A stretch of DNA of 64,000 bases from Nonlabens sp. YIK11 (GTDB lineage: Bacteria > Bacteroidota > Bacteroidia > Flavobacteriales > Flavobacteriaceae). The notes beneath the pieces were generated by a model that was not told the DNA's origin, searched no databases, and was given only the letters and a program-made list of their open reading frames with translations. Made by a program: the position numbers and the translations under genes. The DNA lies in contig NZ_LBMJ01000001.1 of NCBI RefSeq assembly GCF_001413925.1, positions 1,197,001 through 1,261,000 of the forward strand. Reading direction: 5' to 3'. The stretch's first letter is position 1, and the number at the start of each line of letters is the position of its first letter. Shown here one piece after another: positions 28,371 to 36,329 of this stretch.

Positions 28371-29089
28371 AGAGGATATTCAATCTATTGATTTTACCTG
28401 TAATTCTTGTTGGGATTTTGGCGCTGTATTCTTTTGCTAACAAGCGTCATTACAATCGCGAAATCGTAGATATAAATATCTCATTTACAGATTACAGTGA
28501 CCCGTTTATATCTGAAGATAACGTTAATAAATTGTTGATACAAAAAGAAGATAGTGTCGATAATCGGCTGGTAGAAAAATTAGATTTGAATAAGAGCGAG
28601 ACCAGACTTGTCGCAGACCCAATGATCAGAGCCGCAGAGGTTTCTGTGGATCTTAACGGGAAACTACATGTCATGGTAGAGCAACGCAGGCCACTAGCAA
28701 GATTGCTAGGAGGCCTTACTGTCTATCTGGATAGTGATAATAGCATGATGCCGCTATCTAGTGAACACACGGCGCTGGTTCCTGTAGTCCTGGGTTTCAA
28801 GCCTGAATTTCAGGAAGAGTTGTATGAATTTTTAGTCTATCTGGAAAATGATGAGTTGCTTCATGCGGCAGTCACGCAAATCGTTCTGGATAGCAAGGGA
28901 AACGCCACATTGATGTTGCGTTCCAATGATATGAGATTAAAACTGGGCAAGTTGGATAAGTTGCATAGTAAGATGACCAACTTTAAAGCAATGCTTGCCA
29001 AGGTAGAAAAAGACAAAGCAGTCGATCAAATCAAAGCGATGGACTTGAGGTTTGACGGTCAGGTAATTGTAGTTAAAAAGGAAGAATAA
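28367..29089 (+). CDS. ftsQ: Division protein FtsQ/DivIB
   Basis: 240 residues. One N-terminal membrane helix (LLILPVILVGILALYSFA) and a periplasmic domain with EDNVNKLL, RAAEVSVDLNGKLHVMVEQRRPLARL, a typical POTRA/beta-domain ending (VEQR.P.AR). It joins FtsL and recruits FtsW-FtsI. Overlaps murC by 4 bases and ftsA by one base. Confidence 0.93.
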   Translation: MKRIFNLLILPVILVGILALYSFANKRHYNREIVDINISFTDYSDPFISEDNVNKLLIQKEDSVDNRLVEKLDLNKSETRLVADPMIRAAEVSVDLNGKLHVMVEQRRPLARLLGGLTVYLDSDNSMMPLSSEHTALVPVVLGFKPEFQEELYEFLVYLENDELLHAAVTQIVLDSKGNATLMLRSNDMRLKLGKLDKLHSKMTNFKAMLAKVEKDKAVDQIKAMDLRFDGQVIVVKKEE

Positions 29090-30447
29090 TGGAACCACAA
29101 GAATTTGCAGTAGGACTAGACATAGGTACGACAAAGATCGTTGCCATGATTGGTCGCAAAAATGAGTACGGCAAACTTGAGATCCTAGGTGTAGGAAGAT
29201 CAAAAAGTCTGGGCGTTCATCGTGGTGTGGTCAACAATATCACGCAAACGATCACCTCCATACAACAAGCGGTTTCACAAGCTGAAGCCGTGAGTGGTAT
29301 ACAAATCAAAGACGTTACTGTAGGTATAGCGGGACAGCATATACGCAGTTTGCAACACAGCGATTACATCACTCGTGGCGATAGTGAAACGGTGATCAAT
29401 CAAGATGATATTACAAAGTTGTGTAATCAGGTATTTAAGCTCGTTATGCTGCCAGGTGAAGAGATCATCCACGTGCTGCCTCAAGAATACAAGATTGATG
29501 GACAGTCAGAGATCAAAGAACCCATTGGAATGTATGGTGGCCGATTAGAGGCTAATTTTCATGTAGTGGTAGGTCAGGTGGCGTCCATTAGAAATATAGG
29601 TCGCTGTGTAAAAAGCGCTGATCTGGAATTGTCAGACATCACTTTAGAACCTCTCGCGAGTGCAGATGCTGTTTTGAGCCAGGAAGAAAAAGAGGCTGGA
29701 GTAGCACTTATCGATATAGGTGGTGGTACCACAGACCTCGCAATTTTTAAGGATGGAATCATTCGTCACACCGCAGTGATACCTCAAGGAGGTAACATCA
29801 TCACTCAAGATATCAAAGAAGGCTGCTCGATCATTGAAAAGCAGGCAGAGCTGCTCAAAACAAAATTTGGTAGTGCTTGGCCAGGCGAGAATAAGGAAAA
29901 CGAAATCGTTTCTATTCCAGGTTTGCGCGGTAGAGAGCCTAAGGAGATTACCCTAAAGAACTTGAGCAAGATCATACATGCCAGAGTGATTGAGATTCTG
30001 GAAACCGTATTTGTTGAGATCAAGAATTATGGTCATGACGAACCTAAAAAGCAATTGATCGCTGGTGTGGTGCTTACCGGTGGCGGTAGCCAGCTCAAGC
30101 ATATCAAACAGCTAGCGGAATATGTTACAGGAATGCCCAGTCGTATAGGCTACCCTAACGAGCATCTAGCTGGCGACAGCGATACTGAAAGTACCAGCCC
30201 GTTGTTTGCAACAGCGGTAGGACTGGTATTGAAAGGATTAGAGGCAAATGAATTCCACACGGCAATAGGCCAGCAAAAAGAAGCAGCGGTTTCCAATGCT
30301 AATGCTGAAAATAACACGCCGGTAGAAGAAAAGCCTAAAGCACCTGAAACAGAAGAACAGCAAACGGTAACCCAACCTAGAAAGAGCAAAGGCATATTTG
30401 AGAATTGGGCCAATAAGTTCAAGGACTTTCTGGACAAAGCAGAATAG
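29089..30447 (+). CDS. ftsA: Division ATPase FtsA
   Basis: 452 residues. Actin-fold signatures: GLDIGTTKIVAMIG (about 9-22), SHS2/1C domain near 80-160, IDIGGGTTDLAIF (about 208), GVVLTGGGSQL. The C-terminus carries a low-complexity tail and then a probable membrane-binding amphipathic helix (GIFENWANKFKDFLDK). It anchors FtsZ to the membrane. An A/G-rich 83-base gap separates it from ftsZ. Confidence 0.97.
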   Translation: MEPQEFAVGLDIGTTKIVAMIGRKNEYGKLEILGVGRSKSLGVHRGVVNNITQTITSIQQAVSQAEAVSGIQIKDVTVGIAGQHIRSLQHSDYITRGDSETVINQDDITKLCNQVFKLVMLPGEEIIHVLPQEYKIDGQSEIKEPIGMYGGRLEANFHVVVGQVASIRNIGRCVKSADLELSDITLEPLASADAVLSQEEKEAGVALIDIGGGTTDLAIFKDGIIRHTAVIPQGGNIITQDIKEGCSIIEKQAELLKTKFGSAWPGENKENEIVSIPGLRGREPKEITLKNLSKIIHARVIEILETVFVEIKNYGHDEPKKQLIAGVVLTGGGSQLKHIKQLAEYVTGMPSRIGYPNEHLAGDSDTESTSPLFATAVGLVLKGLEANEFHTAIGQQKEAAVSNANAENNTPVEEKPKAPETEEQQTVTQPRKSKGIFENWANKFKDFLDKAE

Positions 30448-30530
30448 AAGAAATAAAAAAGAAAAAGAAAATAACGAAGGCCTTAAAACCACCTTCAACA
30501 ATAAAGTAGTAAAGGTAAAAGTAGCAATAT

Positions 30531-32528
30531 ATGAGCAACGACGATTTTAATAGTATCGCATTTGATCTACCTAAAAACCAGTCCAACGTGATCAAGGTTA
30601 TAGGTGTAGGTGGTGGTGGTAGCAACGCCATCAAACACATGTTCCAGCAAGGAATTAAAGGTGTGGATTTCGTAATCTGCAATACAGATTCACAAGCCTT
30701 GGAAAACAGTCCAGTTCCCAATAAGATTCAGTTGGGAGTTACCTTGACCGAAGGTCTTGGTGCAGGTGCAAATCCTGAGGTTGGTGAGCGCGCCGCACAA
30801 GAGAGTATAGAAGATGTGAGAGCCATGCTCGATGCGAGAACTAAAATGGTATTTATCACCGCAGGAATGGGTGGTGGTACTGGTACTGGTGCTGCGCCTA
30901 TCATTGCACAAGTCGCTCGTGAAATGGAAATCTTAACCGTTGGGATCGTGACGACACCATTCCATTTTGAAGGAAAAGTACGTAATGAACAAGCACAAAA
31001 GGGAATTGAGAAATTCCGTAAGAACGTGGATTCATTGGTGATCATCAATAATAACAAACTGCGAGACGTGTATGGAAATCTAGGCTTCAAGGCTGGATTC
31101 TCAAAAGCAGATGAGGTACTTGCTACTGCCTCACGCGGTATTGCAGAGGTAATTACCAACCACTACACGCAAAACATTGACTTGCGTGATGCAAAAACCG
31201 TATTGTCAAATTCTGGAACAGCGATCATGGGAAGTGCTCAGGCCACTGGTTCCAACCGTGCTCAAGAAGGAATTCTTAAAGCATTGGACTCTCCATTGTT
31301 GAACGACAACAAGATCACAGGTGCCAAAAACGTGTTGCTACTCATCGTTTCTGGAACTGAAGAAATTACCATTGACGAGATAGGTGAAATCAACGAGCAC
31401 ATCCAGAATGAGGCTGGCGGCGGCGCTAACATCATCATGGGTGTGGGCGAGGACGAGGCGCTGGGCGATGCCATCGCAGTTACCGTGATTGCCACGGGTT
31501 TTAATGCAGAGCAGCAAAACGAAATCTCAAATACAGAAGGCACGCGCATCATCCACACTTTGGAAGAGGAACAGCGAGCCACCCAGGTTTTGGAAGAGAC
31601 CAACGATCGCGTGGTTGCAGGAACGCTTATCATGGATGAAGAAGTCGAGGAAAGCAAGAAGGATGAAGAAGAGTCCGCTTTCGCGAAAGCGGAATCACAA
31701 CCAGCTCCATCACAACCAGAGCCATCCAGCGAGCCATTGATCATCATGCATGAACTAGGTGATGAAGAACCAGAGGAAATTATCGTTCCTAAAAACGAGA
31801 ATCCATTAATACCAACAACGGAATTTATCAAGAACCTGAACGTGGTTTATGAAGAAGTCCTGGATCAAGAACCACAATTGATCATTAAGGAAGAAGTTGT
31901 TGAAGAGCAACCGGTCGTTCACAAACTGGAAGAGGTAGAAGAAGAGGAAGATCAGTTTTTGCTCAACTTTGACTTGCCGTTGACTAAAAATGAGGAGCCT
32001 GCAGAAGAAAAGATCACATACAATCTTGATGACATTGAAGTCAACGATGCAGTAGAAATCATTCCTATTACGGAGGTTTCTAATGAAGGCGTTAGAAAAT
32101 ATTCACTGGACGATTATATGGAAGTAGAGCAGACGTTGAACAACGCCAGACGATCTACTGAAAAACCTAAAACAGAAACAGAACAGGTAAACATCAGAAC
32201 CGTTGAAGCTCCTATCAATGCCGCTCCAGAAACGATTAAGAAAGAAGTCATGGAAGATCTGGATCCTACAGATCTACCCATCAATGAGGTTTTAAAAATG
32301 CGTGCTGAAGAGCGTAAACGTAAAATGCATGCCTACAACTTCAAGTTCAAAAGCAGCCATAGACTGGAAGAAATTGAAAAGAAGCCGGCTTATTTAAGAC
32401 ATGGTGTGGAACTGGATGAAACTCCTACATCAAGCGATAGATCTAGAACGACCTTGTCTACAGACGAAAACAATGAGATCCAGTTGCGAGGTAATAACAA
32501 CAGTTTCCTTCACGATAACGTAGACTAG
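30531..32528 (+). CDS. ftsZ: Cell-division GTPase FtsZ, long-tailed form
   Basis: 665 residues, much longer than the usual 350-400. The GTPase and tubulin folds occupy about 15-330: GVGGGGSNAI, NTDSQAL, and the tubulin signature GMGGGTGTGAAP (about 116). From about 345 comes a long Glu/Pro-rich disordered region with no clear domain, then a basic helical segment (MRAEERKRKMHAYNFKF) near 585-615 and a short tail ending in HDNVD. The tail does not match the usual DIPAFLR-like FtsA-binding peptide by eye. A palindrome copy encodes AFAKA in the acidic linker. A terminator follows. Confidence 0.96.
   Translation: MSNDDFNSIAFDLPKNQSNVIKVIGVGGGGSNAIKHMFQQGIKGVDFVICNTDSQALENSPVPNKIQLGVTLTEGLGAGANPEVGERAAQESIEDVRAMLDARTKMVFITAGMGGGTGTGAAPIIAQVAREMEILTVGIVTTPFHFEGKVRNEQAQKGIEKFRKNVDSLVIINNNKLRDVYGNLGFKAGFSKADEVLATASRGIAEVITNHYTQNIDLRDAKTVLSNSGTAIMGSAQATGSNRAQEGILKALDSPLLNDNKITGAKNVLLLIVSGTEEITIDEIGEINEHIQNEAGGGANIIMGVGEDEALGDAIAVTVIATGFNAEQQNEISNTEGTRIIHTLEEEQRATQVLEETNDRVVAGTLIMDEEVEESKKDEEESAFAKAESQPAPSQPEPSSEPLIIMHELGDEEPEEIIVPKNENPLIPTTEFIKNLNVVYEEVLDQEPQLIIKEEVVEEQPVVHKLEEVEEEEDQFLLNFDLPLTKNEEPAEEKITYNLDDIEVNDAVEIIPITEVSNEGVRKYSLDDYMEVEQTLNNARRSTEKPKTETEQVNIRTVEAPINAAPETIKKEVMEDLDPTDLPINEVLKMRAEERKRKMHAYNFKFKSSHRLEEIEKKPAYLRHGVELDETPTSSDRSRTTLSTDENNEIQLRGNNNSFLHDNVD
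31676..31691. repeat. Palindrome CGCTTTCGCGAAAGCG, copy 10 (coding, ftsZ linker)
   Basis: Perfect copy, read as AFAKA (ESAFAKAES) in the disordered FtsZ linker. Confidence 0.95.
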
Positions 32529-32551
32529 AAACGTTCTACATTTTAACCTTT

Positions 32552-32589
32552 AAAAAACCCGAAGCTGGACAACAGCTTCGGGTTTTTTT
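32552..32589 (+). terminator. Terminator of the dcw cluster
   Basis: Strong stem AAAAAACCCGAAGCTG / CAGCTTCGGGTTTTTT with a 5-base loop, 24 bases after the ftsZ stop codon. Confidence 0.93.
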
Positions 32590-32591
32590 AT

Positions 32592-32609
32592 ACGGCAGTT
32601 GCCCTATGG
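32592..32609 (+). promoter_or_regulatory. ACGGCAGTTGCCCTATGG motif, copy 1
   Basis: 18 bases with a near-palindromic core GGCAGTTGCC. The same motif occurs at 58807 and 60863; all three lie 46-65 bases before the start of a secreted-protein gene on the plus strand. Confidence 0.55.
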
Positions 32610-32655
32610 TATGGATGCTGGATCAGTTTTAGTTTAGGTAATCAAATTTACACCT

Positions 32656-33177
32656 ATGAAATCTCTATTTATTCTATTTCTATTGTCAAGCTTTTTAGTT
32701 TTAGGTCAGCAGCCTGCTGAAAACACCTCGAATCCATCATCTTTTATTGAAGGTGAAAAAAATCACGTCGCTTATTATCAAGAGTTCATGCCAGATCAAA
32801 TAAAGAATATTGGATTTAGGTATCCGCTGGCATCTTTTGACCAGCAACTGCTCGCTTCTGGACTTCCTTATAATACCAACAAGAATCGAGATCAGTTTTT
32901 TGTTCAAGCCTTAGATCAACCTTATCGTGGCGTCATGTATACTTTTCTTGAGGGAACCGGTCATGAATTGGGACAGGTGACGATATATTTTAATAACGAG
33001 GAAGCGGCCAGAGCCTATTATGCAGAGCAATTCAAAGGTAATTTTGATGAGAAGTCAGAATGGTCTTTTGTGAAATCCATAGAAGGTTTGCCCACAAGAA
33101 CCATGATTTGGCAATTTAAGGAAAGAGTATTCCTTGCAGCTAATTTACCCGGTAGTAACTGGTCAGGTAGCTTTTAA
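32656..33177 (+). CDS. Secreted hypothetical protein
   Basis: 173 residues. An N-terminal signal peptide (MKSLFILFLLSSFLVLGQQ) is followed by a soluble domain with LASFDQQLLASGLPYNTNKNRDQFFVQ and a final PGSNWSGSF. I do not recognise a family. It is preceded by motif ACGGCAGTTGCCCTATGG, shared with two other secreted-protein genes in this window. Confidence 0.8.
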   Translation: MKSLFILFLLSSFLVLGQQPAENTSNPSSFIEGEKNHVAYYQEFMPDQIKNIGFRYPLASFDQQLLASGLPYNTNKNRDQFFVQALDQPYRGVMYTFLEGTGHELGQVTIYFNNEEAARAYYAEQFKGNFDEKSEWSFVKSIEGLPTRTMIWQFKERVFLAANLPGSNWSGSF

Positions 33178-33193
33178 TTGCCTTCAGAATCCC

Positions 33194-33201
33194 TATTTTT
33201 G
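33194..33201 (+). promoter_or_regulatory. TAnnTTTG -7 box for the YqeY-like gene
   Basis: TATTTTTG, 17 bases before the ATG at 33219. Confidence 0.6.
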
Positions 33202-33218
33202 TAATTCAATTTTGAATT

Positions 33219-33665
33219 ATGAGTTTAGAGAAAGATGTCATGACCGCGATGAAAGAGGCCATGAAGGCAAAAGATCAAACAGCCCTTGCTGCTTTAAGAG
33301 CGGTGAAAGGCGAAATTTTACTGGCAAAAACTTCAGGAGCGTCTGATGGCTTGAGTGAGGATGAAGAAATCAAACTGGTTCAAAAACTTGTCAAACAAAG
33401 AAAGGACAGTGCCCGCATCTATTCCGAGCAAAATAGGGAAGACCTCGCTGAACCAGAACTGGCTCAAGCAGCTGTTCTTGAGCAATTCCTACCAGAACAA
33501 TTAAGTGAAGAGGCTATTGAGGCTGTTGTCGCAGAAATCATAGTTCGCACCAATGCCAACGGTATGAAGGACATGGGAAAAGTTATGGGAATGGCAAATA
33601 CCCAACTTGTAGGAAAAGCAGATGGTAGAACAATTAGCACTATTGTAAAAGCAAAATTGTCTTAA
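33219..33665 (+). CDS. GatB/YqeY domain protein
   Basis: 148 residues. YqeY family pattern: KDQTALAALRAVKGEIL, then RKDSARIYSEQNREDLAEPELAQAAVLEQFLPEQLS, and the C-terminal KDMGKVMGMANTQLVGKADG. This fold is shared with the tRNA-binding tail of GatB. Its cellular role is not firmly known. The C-terminal helices end directly before a palindrome copy. Confidence 0.95.
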   Translation: MSLEKDVMTAMKEAMKAKDQTALAALRAVKGEILLAKTSGASDGLSEDEEIKLVQKLVKQRKDSARIYSEQNREDLAEPELAQAAVLEQFLPEQLSEEAIEAVVAEIIVRTNANGMKDMGKVMGMANTQLVGKADGRTISTIVKAKLS

Positions 33666-33670
33666 GTTTG

Positions 33671-33686
33671 CGCTTTCGCGAAAGCG
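33671..33686. repeat. Palindrome CGCTTTCGCGAAAGCG, copy 11 (intergenic)
   Basis: Perfect copy 5 bases after the YqeY-like stop codon and 8 bases before the duplicated tRNA fragment. Confidence 0.95.
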
Positions 33687-33694
33687 AATAAAAC

Positions 33695-33743
33695 GGCCGC
33701 GTGGCGCAACTGAATACCTGCCTGCCGGCAGGCAGGGCGCACT
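33695..33743 (+). pseudogene. Duplicated 5' fragment of tRNA-Arg, interrupted by a 20 bp palindrome
   Basis: Bases 33695-33716 equal the first 22 bases of the tRNA at 33994, and 33737-33743 continue with the next seven (GCGCACT). Between them sits the perfect palindrome CCTGCCTGCCGGCAGGCAGG (33717-33736). Sequence similarity to the tRNA begins exactly at its first base and ends before the anticodon stem. Confidence 0.9.
33717..33736. repeat. Second palindrome, CCTGCCTGCCGGCAGGCAGG
   Basis: 20 bp perfect palindrome inserted in the tRNA fragment. Related inserts at 6921-6940 and 59638-59658 lie within copies of the first palindrome. Confidence 0.9.
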
Positions 33744-33755
33744 TGAAGGAAGTTC

Positions 33756-34016
33756 ATGAAGTTTGTAGTATATGTGATTGAAAGTGAGCTGGATGGTCGT
33801 TGGTACAAAGGCGTTTCTAAGAATTTTGATTCAAGGCTGGCTCAACATAATTCTGGAAAAACAGCGTCAACTAGACCATATCGCCCTTGGGTCTTGGTTC
33901 ACAAAGAAGAATTTGACACATTTGCAGAAGCCCGAAAGAGAGAATTGTATTTCAAATCAGGAATAGGAAGAGAGTATTTAAAGAAAGTCATTAGGCCGCG
34001 TGGCGCAACTGAATAG
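33756..34016 (+). CDS. Small GIY-YIG family endonuclease, tRNA-inserted
   Basis: 86 residues, one GIY-YIG (URI-type) nuclease domain. The first motif reads VVYVIES and the second WYKGVS; the catalytic Arg is in FDSRLAQHNSG and the metal-binding Glu in KRELYFKSG. The last nine residues (RPRGATE end) are encoded by the 5' end of the tRNA-Arg gene, and the stop codon TAG is at tRNA position 21-23. A copy of the same tRNA 5' end lies 40 bases before the start codon. The gene plus one repeat makes a 299-base unit, which looks like a minimal mobile element that rebuilds the tRNA upon insertion. Nuclease activity is inferred from family residues. Confidence 0.9.
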   Translation: MKFVVYVIESELDGRWYKGVSKNFDSRLAQHNSGKTASTRPYRPWVLVHKEEFDTFAEARKRELYFKSGIGREYLKKVIRPRGATE

Positions 34017-34067
34017 CGCACTGGATTTCGGCTCCAGCGGTTACAGGTTTGAATCCTGTCGCGGTCA
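33994..34067 (+). tRNA. tRNA-Arg (anticodon TCG)
   Basis: 74 bases, cloverleaf checked by hand: acceptor GGCCGCG with CGCGGTC (one G-T pair), D-stem GCGC / GCGC, anticodon stem CTGGA / TCCAG around TTTCGGC, T-stem ACAGG / CCTGT with loop TTTGAAT, discriminator A. Anticodon TCG at 34028-34030 reads CGA. No CCA is encoded. Its first 23 bases also serve as the 3' end of the GIY-YIG reading frame. A long hairpin terminator follows. Confidence 0.93.
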
Positions 34068-34074
34068 CGAATAA

Positions 34075-34130
34075 ATACAAACGCCCTAAAAATGTCTGAG
34101 CTCGCTCAGGTATTTTTAGGGCGCTTGTAT
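34075..34130 (+). terminator. Long hairpin terminator after tRNA-Arg
   Basis: Long stem: ATACAA-CGCCCTAAAAAT pairs with ATTTTTAGGGCG-TTGTAT, with an inner stem CTGAGC / GCTCAG, followed by TTTT. Confidence 0.9.
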
Positions 34131-34257
34131 TTTCAGAGCGGAGCTCCACCAGGATCACCTTTAGGTAATCCTTATAGTTTTATGGTGAGTACTTGCTCAG
34201 GTATTTTATGTCTGCAAATCGAGTTGTAAGCTGTGCGCCATCAGCTGGCTTGTCGTT

Positions 34258-35418
34258 CTAAAAGGCCTCAGCAATTCCTAGATAGAGTTCGTTGGTTCCG
34301 CGACCAAAACCCCAATCCAGCCTTATGTTGAGGTTCTCTGATTCGTCCAGCTTATAACGCACTCCAACACCGTAACTAGGCTTCAAGCTACTGAATTGAA
34401 ATTCGTCAATGTTTCTATAAACGTCACCAGCACCAACAAAGACCACAGCACCTATTCTGGAATCTTTAAAGTTTTTGCGGTATTCTGCCTGAGCGGCGAC
34501 CAGATCACGGTCTATAAAGCGTCCCTCGCGATAACCGCGCATGATTTCACTGCTGCCTAGGAAAGAGTATTCAGAAAATGGCTGGTTATTGCGCACCGTT
34601 CTACCTACGAACTGAAAACCCAGCACATCGTTATTTTTCTTAGAAACCTTCAAAAAATGTCTAAGGTCAATGCGCGTTAAATTGAATTTGTTGGTGCCGC
34701 CTAAAAATTCTCCATATTTTCCATGGGTAAACTCTAAGTACCAACCCGAAGAGGCATTCAGGATAACATCACGACTATCATAAAGGGCTGCGACTTCAAC
34801 ACCAACTGATGTGGAGCCATCAAAACCGTCCAGTTGTTCTGTAGCGATAAGTCCATCTTCCTCAAAATCTGTATTGTAGATATGATTGTATCGTATACCA
34901 GCACCTACAAAAAGGTGTCTAAGGAAGGCCTGTTTCAAAAAAATCGGTTCTATAAGAAGTTGGTTGTAGTTGTAAACCTCTTCTGCAGATTCTGGAGTGC
35001 CATTACCTATACCATAGTATAGCCTGGGATAGTTTTGAAAAAGAATATTTCCCTCGATCACCCATTTTTCCTGATTGGTAAATATTTCAAAACCAGAGTA
35101 TAAGAAATATTGACTGTTCAAGGTATATTGAAAAGTGATGGGCATATTGGAAACACGCGTCTCGTCACCACTACCTGCAAACTTGAATAAATATTTAGCA
35201 CCAATACCAAAGGCAAAATCAGTCTCTGGAGAATAGCTCACAACTGGAGCAGCGATGAATTTAGAAGGATACAATGTTGAGTCCCGTTCTACCGCTTTCC
35301 TATTGGGATAGAAAGTGAACAACTCCTTCAAATTCTCAAATTGCGCATCAGCCTGTGGTGTGTAAACTAGCCCGAGGAGCAATAAGATGGTAAGAATAAG
35401 ATTTTTGGCAGTCGGCAT
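34258..35418 (-). CDS. BamA/TamA-like outer-membrane beta-barrel
   Basis: 386 residues from ATG 35418 (MPTAKNLIL); the frame extends ten codons further but this start gives a clean signal peptide ending DAQ. The rest is a 16-strand-like barrel: FAFGIGAKYLF, YSGFEIFTN, RLYYGIGNGT, DVILNASSGWYLEF, and the Omp85 signature near GSSEIMRGYREGRFIDRDLVAAQAEYR. No POTRA domains fit upstream, so it belongs to the short surface-antigen barrels of unknown substrate. Divergent from the Crp/Fnr gene. Confidence 0.9.
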   Translation of the reverse strand: MPTAKNLILTILLLLGLVYTPQADAQFENLKELFTFYPNRKAVERDSTLYPSKFIAAPVVSYSPETDFAFGIGAKYLFKFAGSGDETRVSNMPITFQYTLNSQYFLYSGFEIFTNQEKWVIEGNILFQNYPRLYYGIGNGTPESAEEVYNYNQLLIEPIFLKQAFLRHLFVGAGIRYNHIYNTDFEEDGLIATEQLDGFDGSTSVGVEVAALYDSRDVILNASSGWYLEFTHGKYGEFLGGTNKFNLTRIDLRHFLKVSKKNNDVLGFQFVGRTVRNNQPFSEYSFLGSSEIMRGYREGRFIDRDLVAAQAEYRKNFKDSRIGAVVFVGAGDVYRNIDEFQFSSLKPSYGVGVRYKLDESENLNIRLDWGFGRGTNELYLGIAEAF

Positions 35419-35525
35419 ATATGAAAATCTTTTACAAAAGTGACGCAAAATAGATCAGCAAAATGAGACTGGACCAGCTAATTCTTCTTTTGTGAAAACA
35501 TTAAATCCGTTTAGTGTATTGCTGT

Positions 35526-35553
35526 TACATCTTAAATGATGTAGGTACTTTTG
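35526..35553 (+). promoter_or_regulatory. Promoter region of the Crp/Fnr gene with an overlapping dyad
   Basis: TACTTTTG (35546-35553) matches the -7 consensus, 90 bases before the start. Just upstream lies the perfect inverted repeat TACATC-TTAAAT-GATGTA (35526-35543), placed between the -33 and -7 positions, as expected for a repressor site. Confidence 0.5.
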
Positions 35554-35643
35554 CTTATTGAGAGTTTATAAAGGCCAGGCATCTTTTATGCGCTTTGAAA
35601 ATTTCAATATGCCAGGAATATTCATATCAATGTCTTTATTATT

Positions 35644-36270
35644 ATGACACCAGAATTCACAGCATTTTACGGCTCTTTATTTGAGCCGGACTTACTTCAT
35701 GAAATCGAGAAAGTGTCTCATTTTAGAGAAGAGGAAGAAGGAACAGACCTCATTAAAGTTGGTGAGTTTATAAAGTTCATGCCCTTATTGCTATCAGGAA
35801 GTATTAAGATCATGCGAGCAGATGCTCAAGGTGATGAGCTGTTGCTCTACTATCTTGAAAAAGGAGATACTTGTGCGATGACCTTGACGTGCTGTATGGG
35901 AAATACTAAAAGCGAAATCCACGCCGTGACAGAAACTCCCGCAAAACTGCTCATGATTCCCATAGGCAAAATGGAAGAATGGTCCAGCAAGTACAAAAGC
36001 TGGCGCAACTTCGTATTTAATAGCTATCATACAAGAATGATGGAAATGCTGGAAAGCATCGATAATATCGCATTCAATAAAATGGATGAACGGCTGGAGA
36101 ATTACCTAAATGACAAAATAGAAGTACTCAAGAGCAAGCACATCTACACCACACATAAGGACATTGCCAGCGACCTACATACCAGCCGTGTCGTCATCTC
36201 AAGACTATTGAAACGAATGGAAAATGATGGCAAGATAAAATTGCACCGCAGCTTTATTGAAGTCCTGTAA
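35644..36270 (+). CDS. Crp/Fnr family transcriptional regulator
   Basis: 208 residues. Cyclic-nucleotide-binding-like beta roll at about 10-125 and a C-terminal winged helix at about 145-208 (HKDIASDLHTSRVVISRLLKRMENDG). Two adjacent cysteines lie in the sensor fold (TLTCCMG, about 81-82); no Fnr-type N-terminal four-cysteine set exists. In the recognition helix the Glu of Fnr is Val, so the half-site should differ from TTGAT. The gene sits directly before a sulfur-handling cluster, and three promoters there carry GTAAC-N4-GTTAC dyads, so it is the likely activator of that cluster. Confidence 0.93.
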   Translation: MTPEFTAFYGSLFEPDLLHEIEKVSHFREEEEGTDLIKVGEFIKFMPLLLSGSIKIMRADAQGDELLLYYLEKGDTCAMTLTCCMGNTKSEIHAVTETPAKLLMIPIGKMEEWSSKYKSWRNFVFNSYHTRMMEMLESIDNIAFNKMDERLENYLNDKIEVLKSKHIYTTHKDIASDLHTSRVVISRLLKRMENDGKIKLHRSFIEVL

Positions 36271-36310
36271 CAACAGTTACCAAACTAGCTTTCTGCTCCA
36301 TCTACCTTTG
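36267..36310 (+). promoter_or_regulatory. Crp/Fnr-type operator plus -7 box, TauE promoter
   Basis: Operator GTAAC-AACA-GTTAC (36267-36280) and -7 box TACCTTTG (36303-36310). The operator centre to the box is 29.5 bases, which puts the operator near -41.5, the class II activator position. The dyad overlaps the stop codon of the regulator gene. Confidence 0.75.
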
Positions 36311-36329
36311 TCCAGAATCTAAAGATAAT

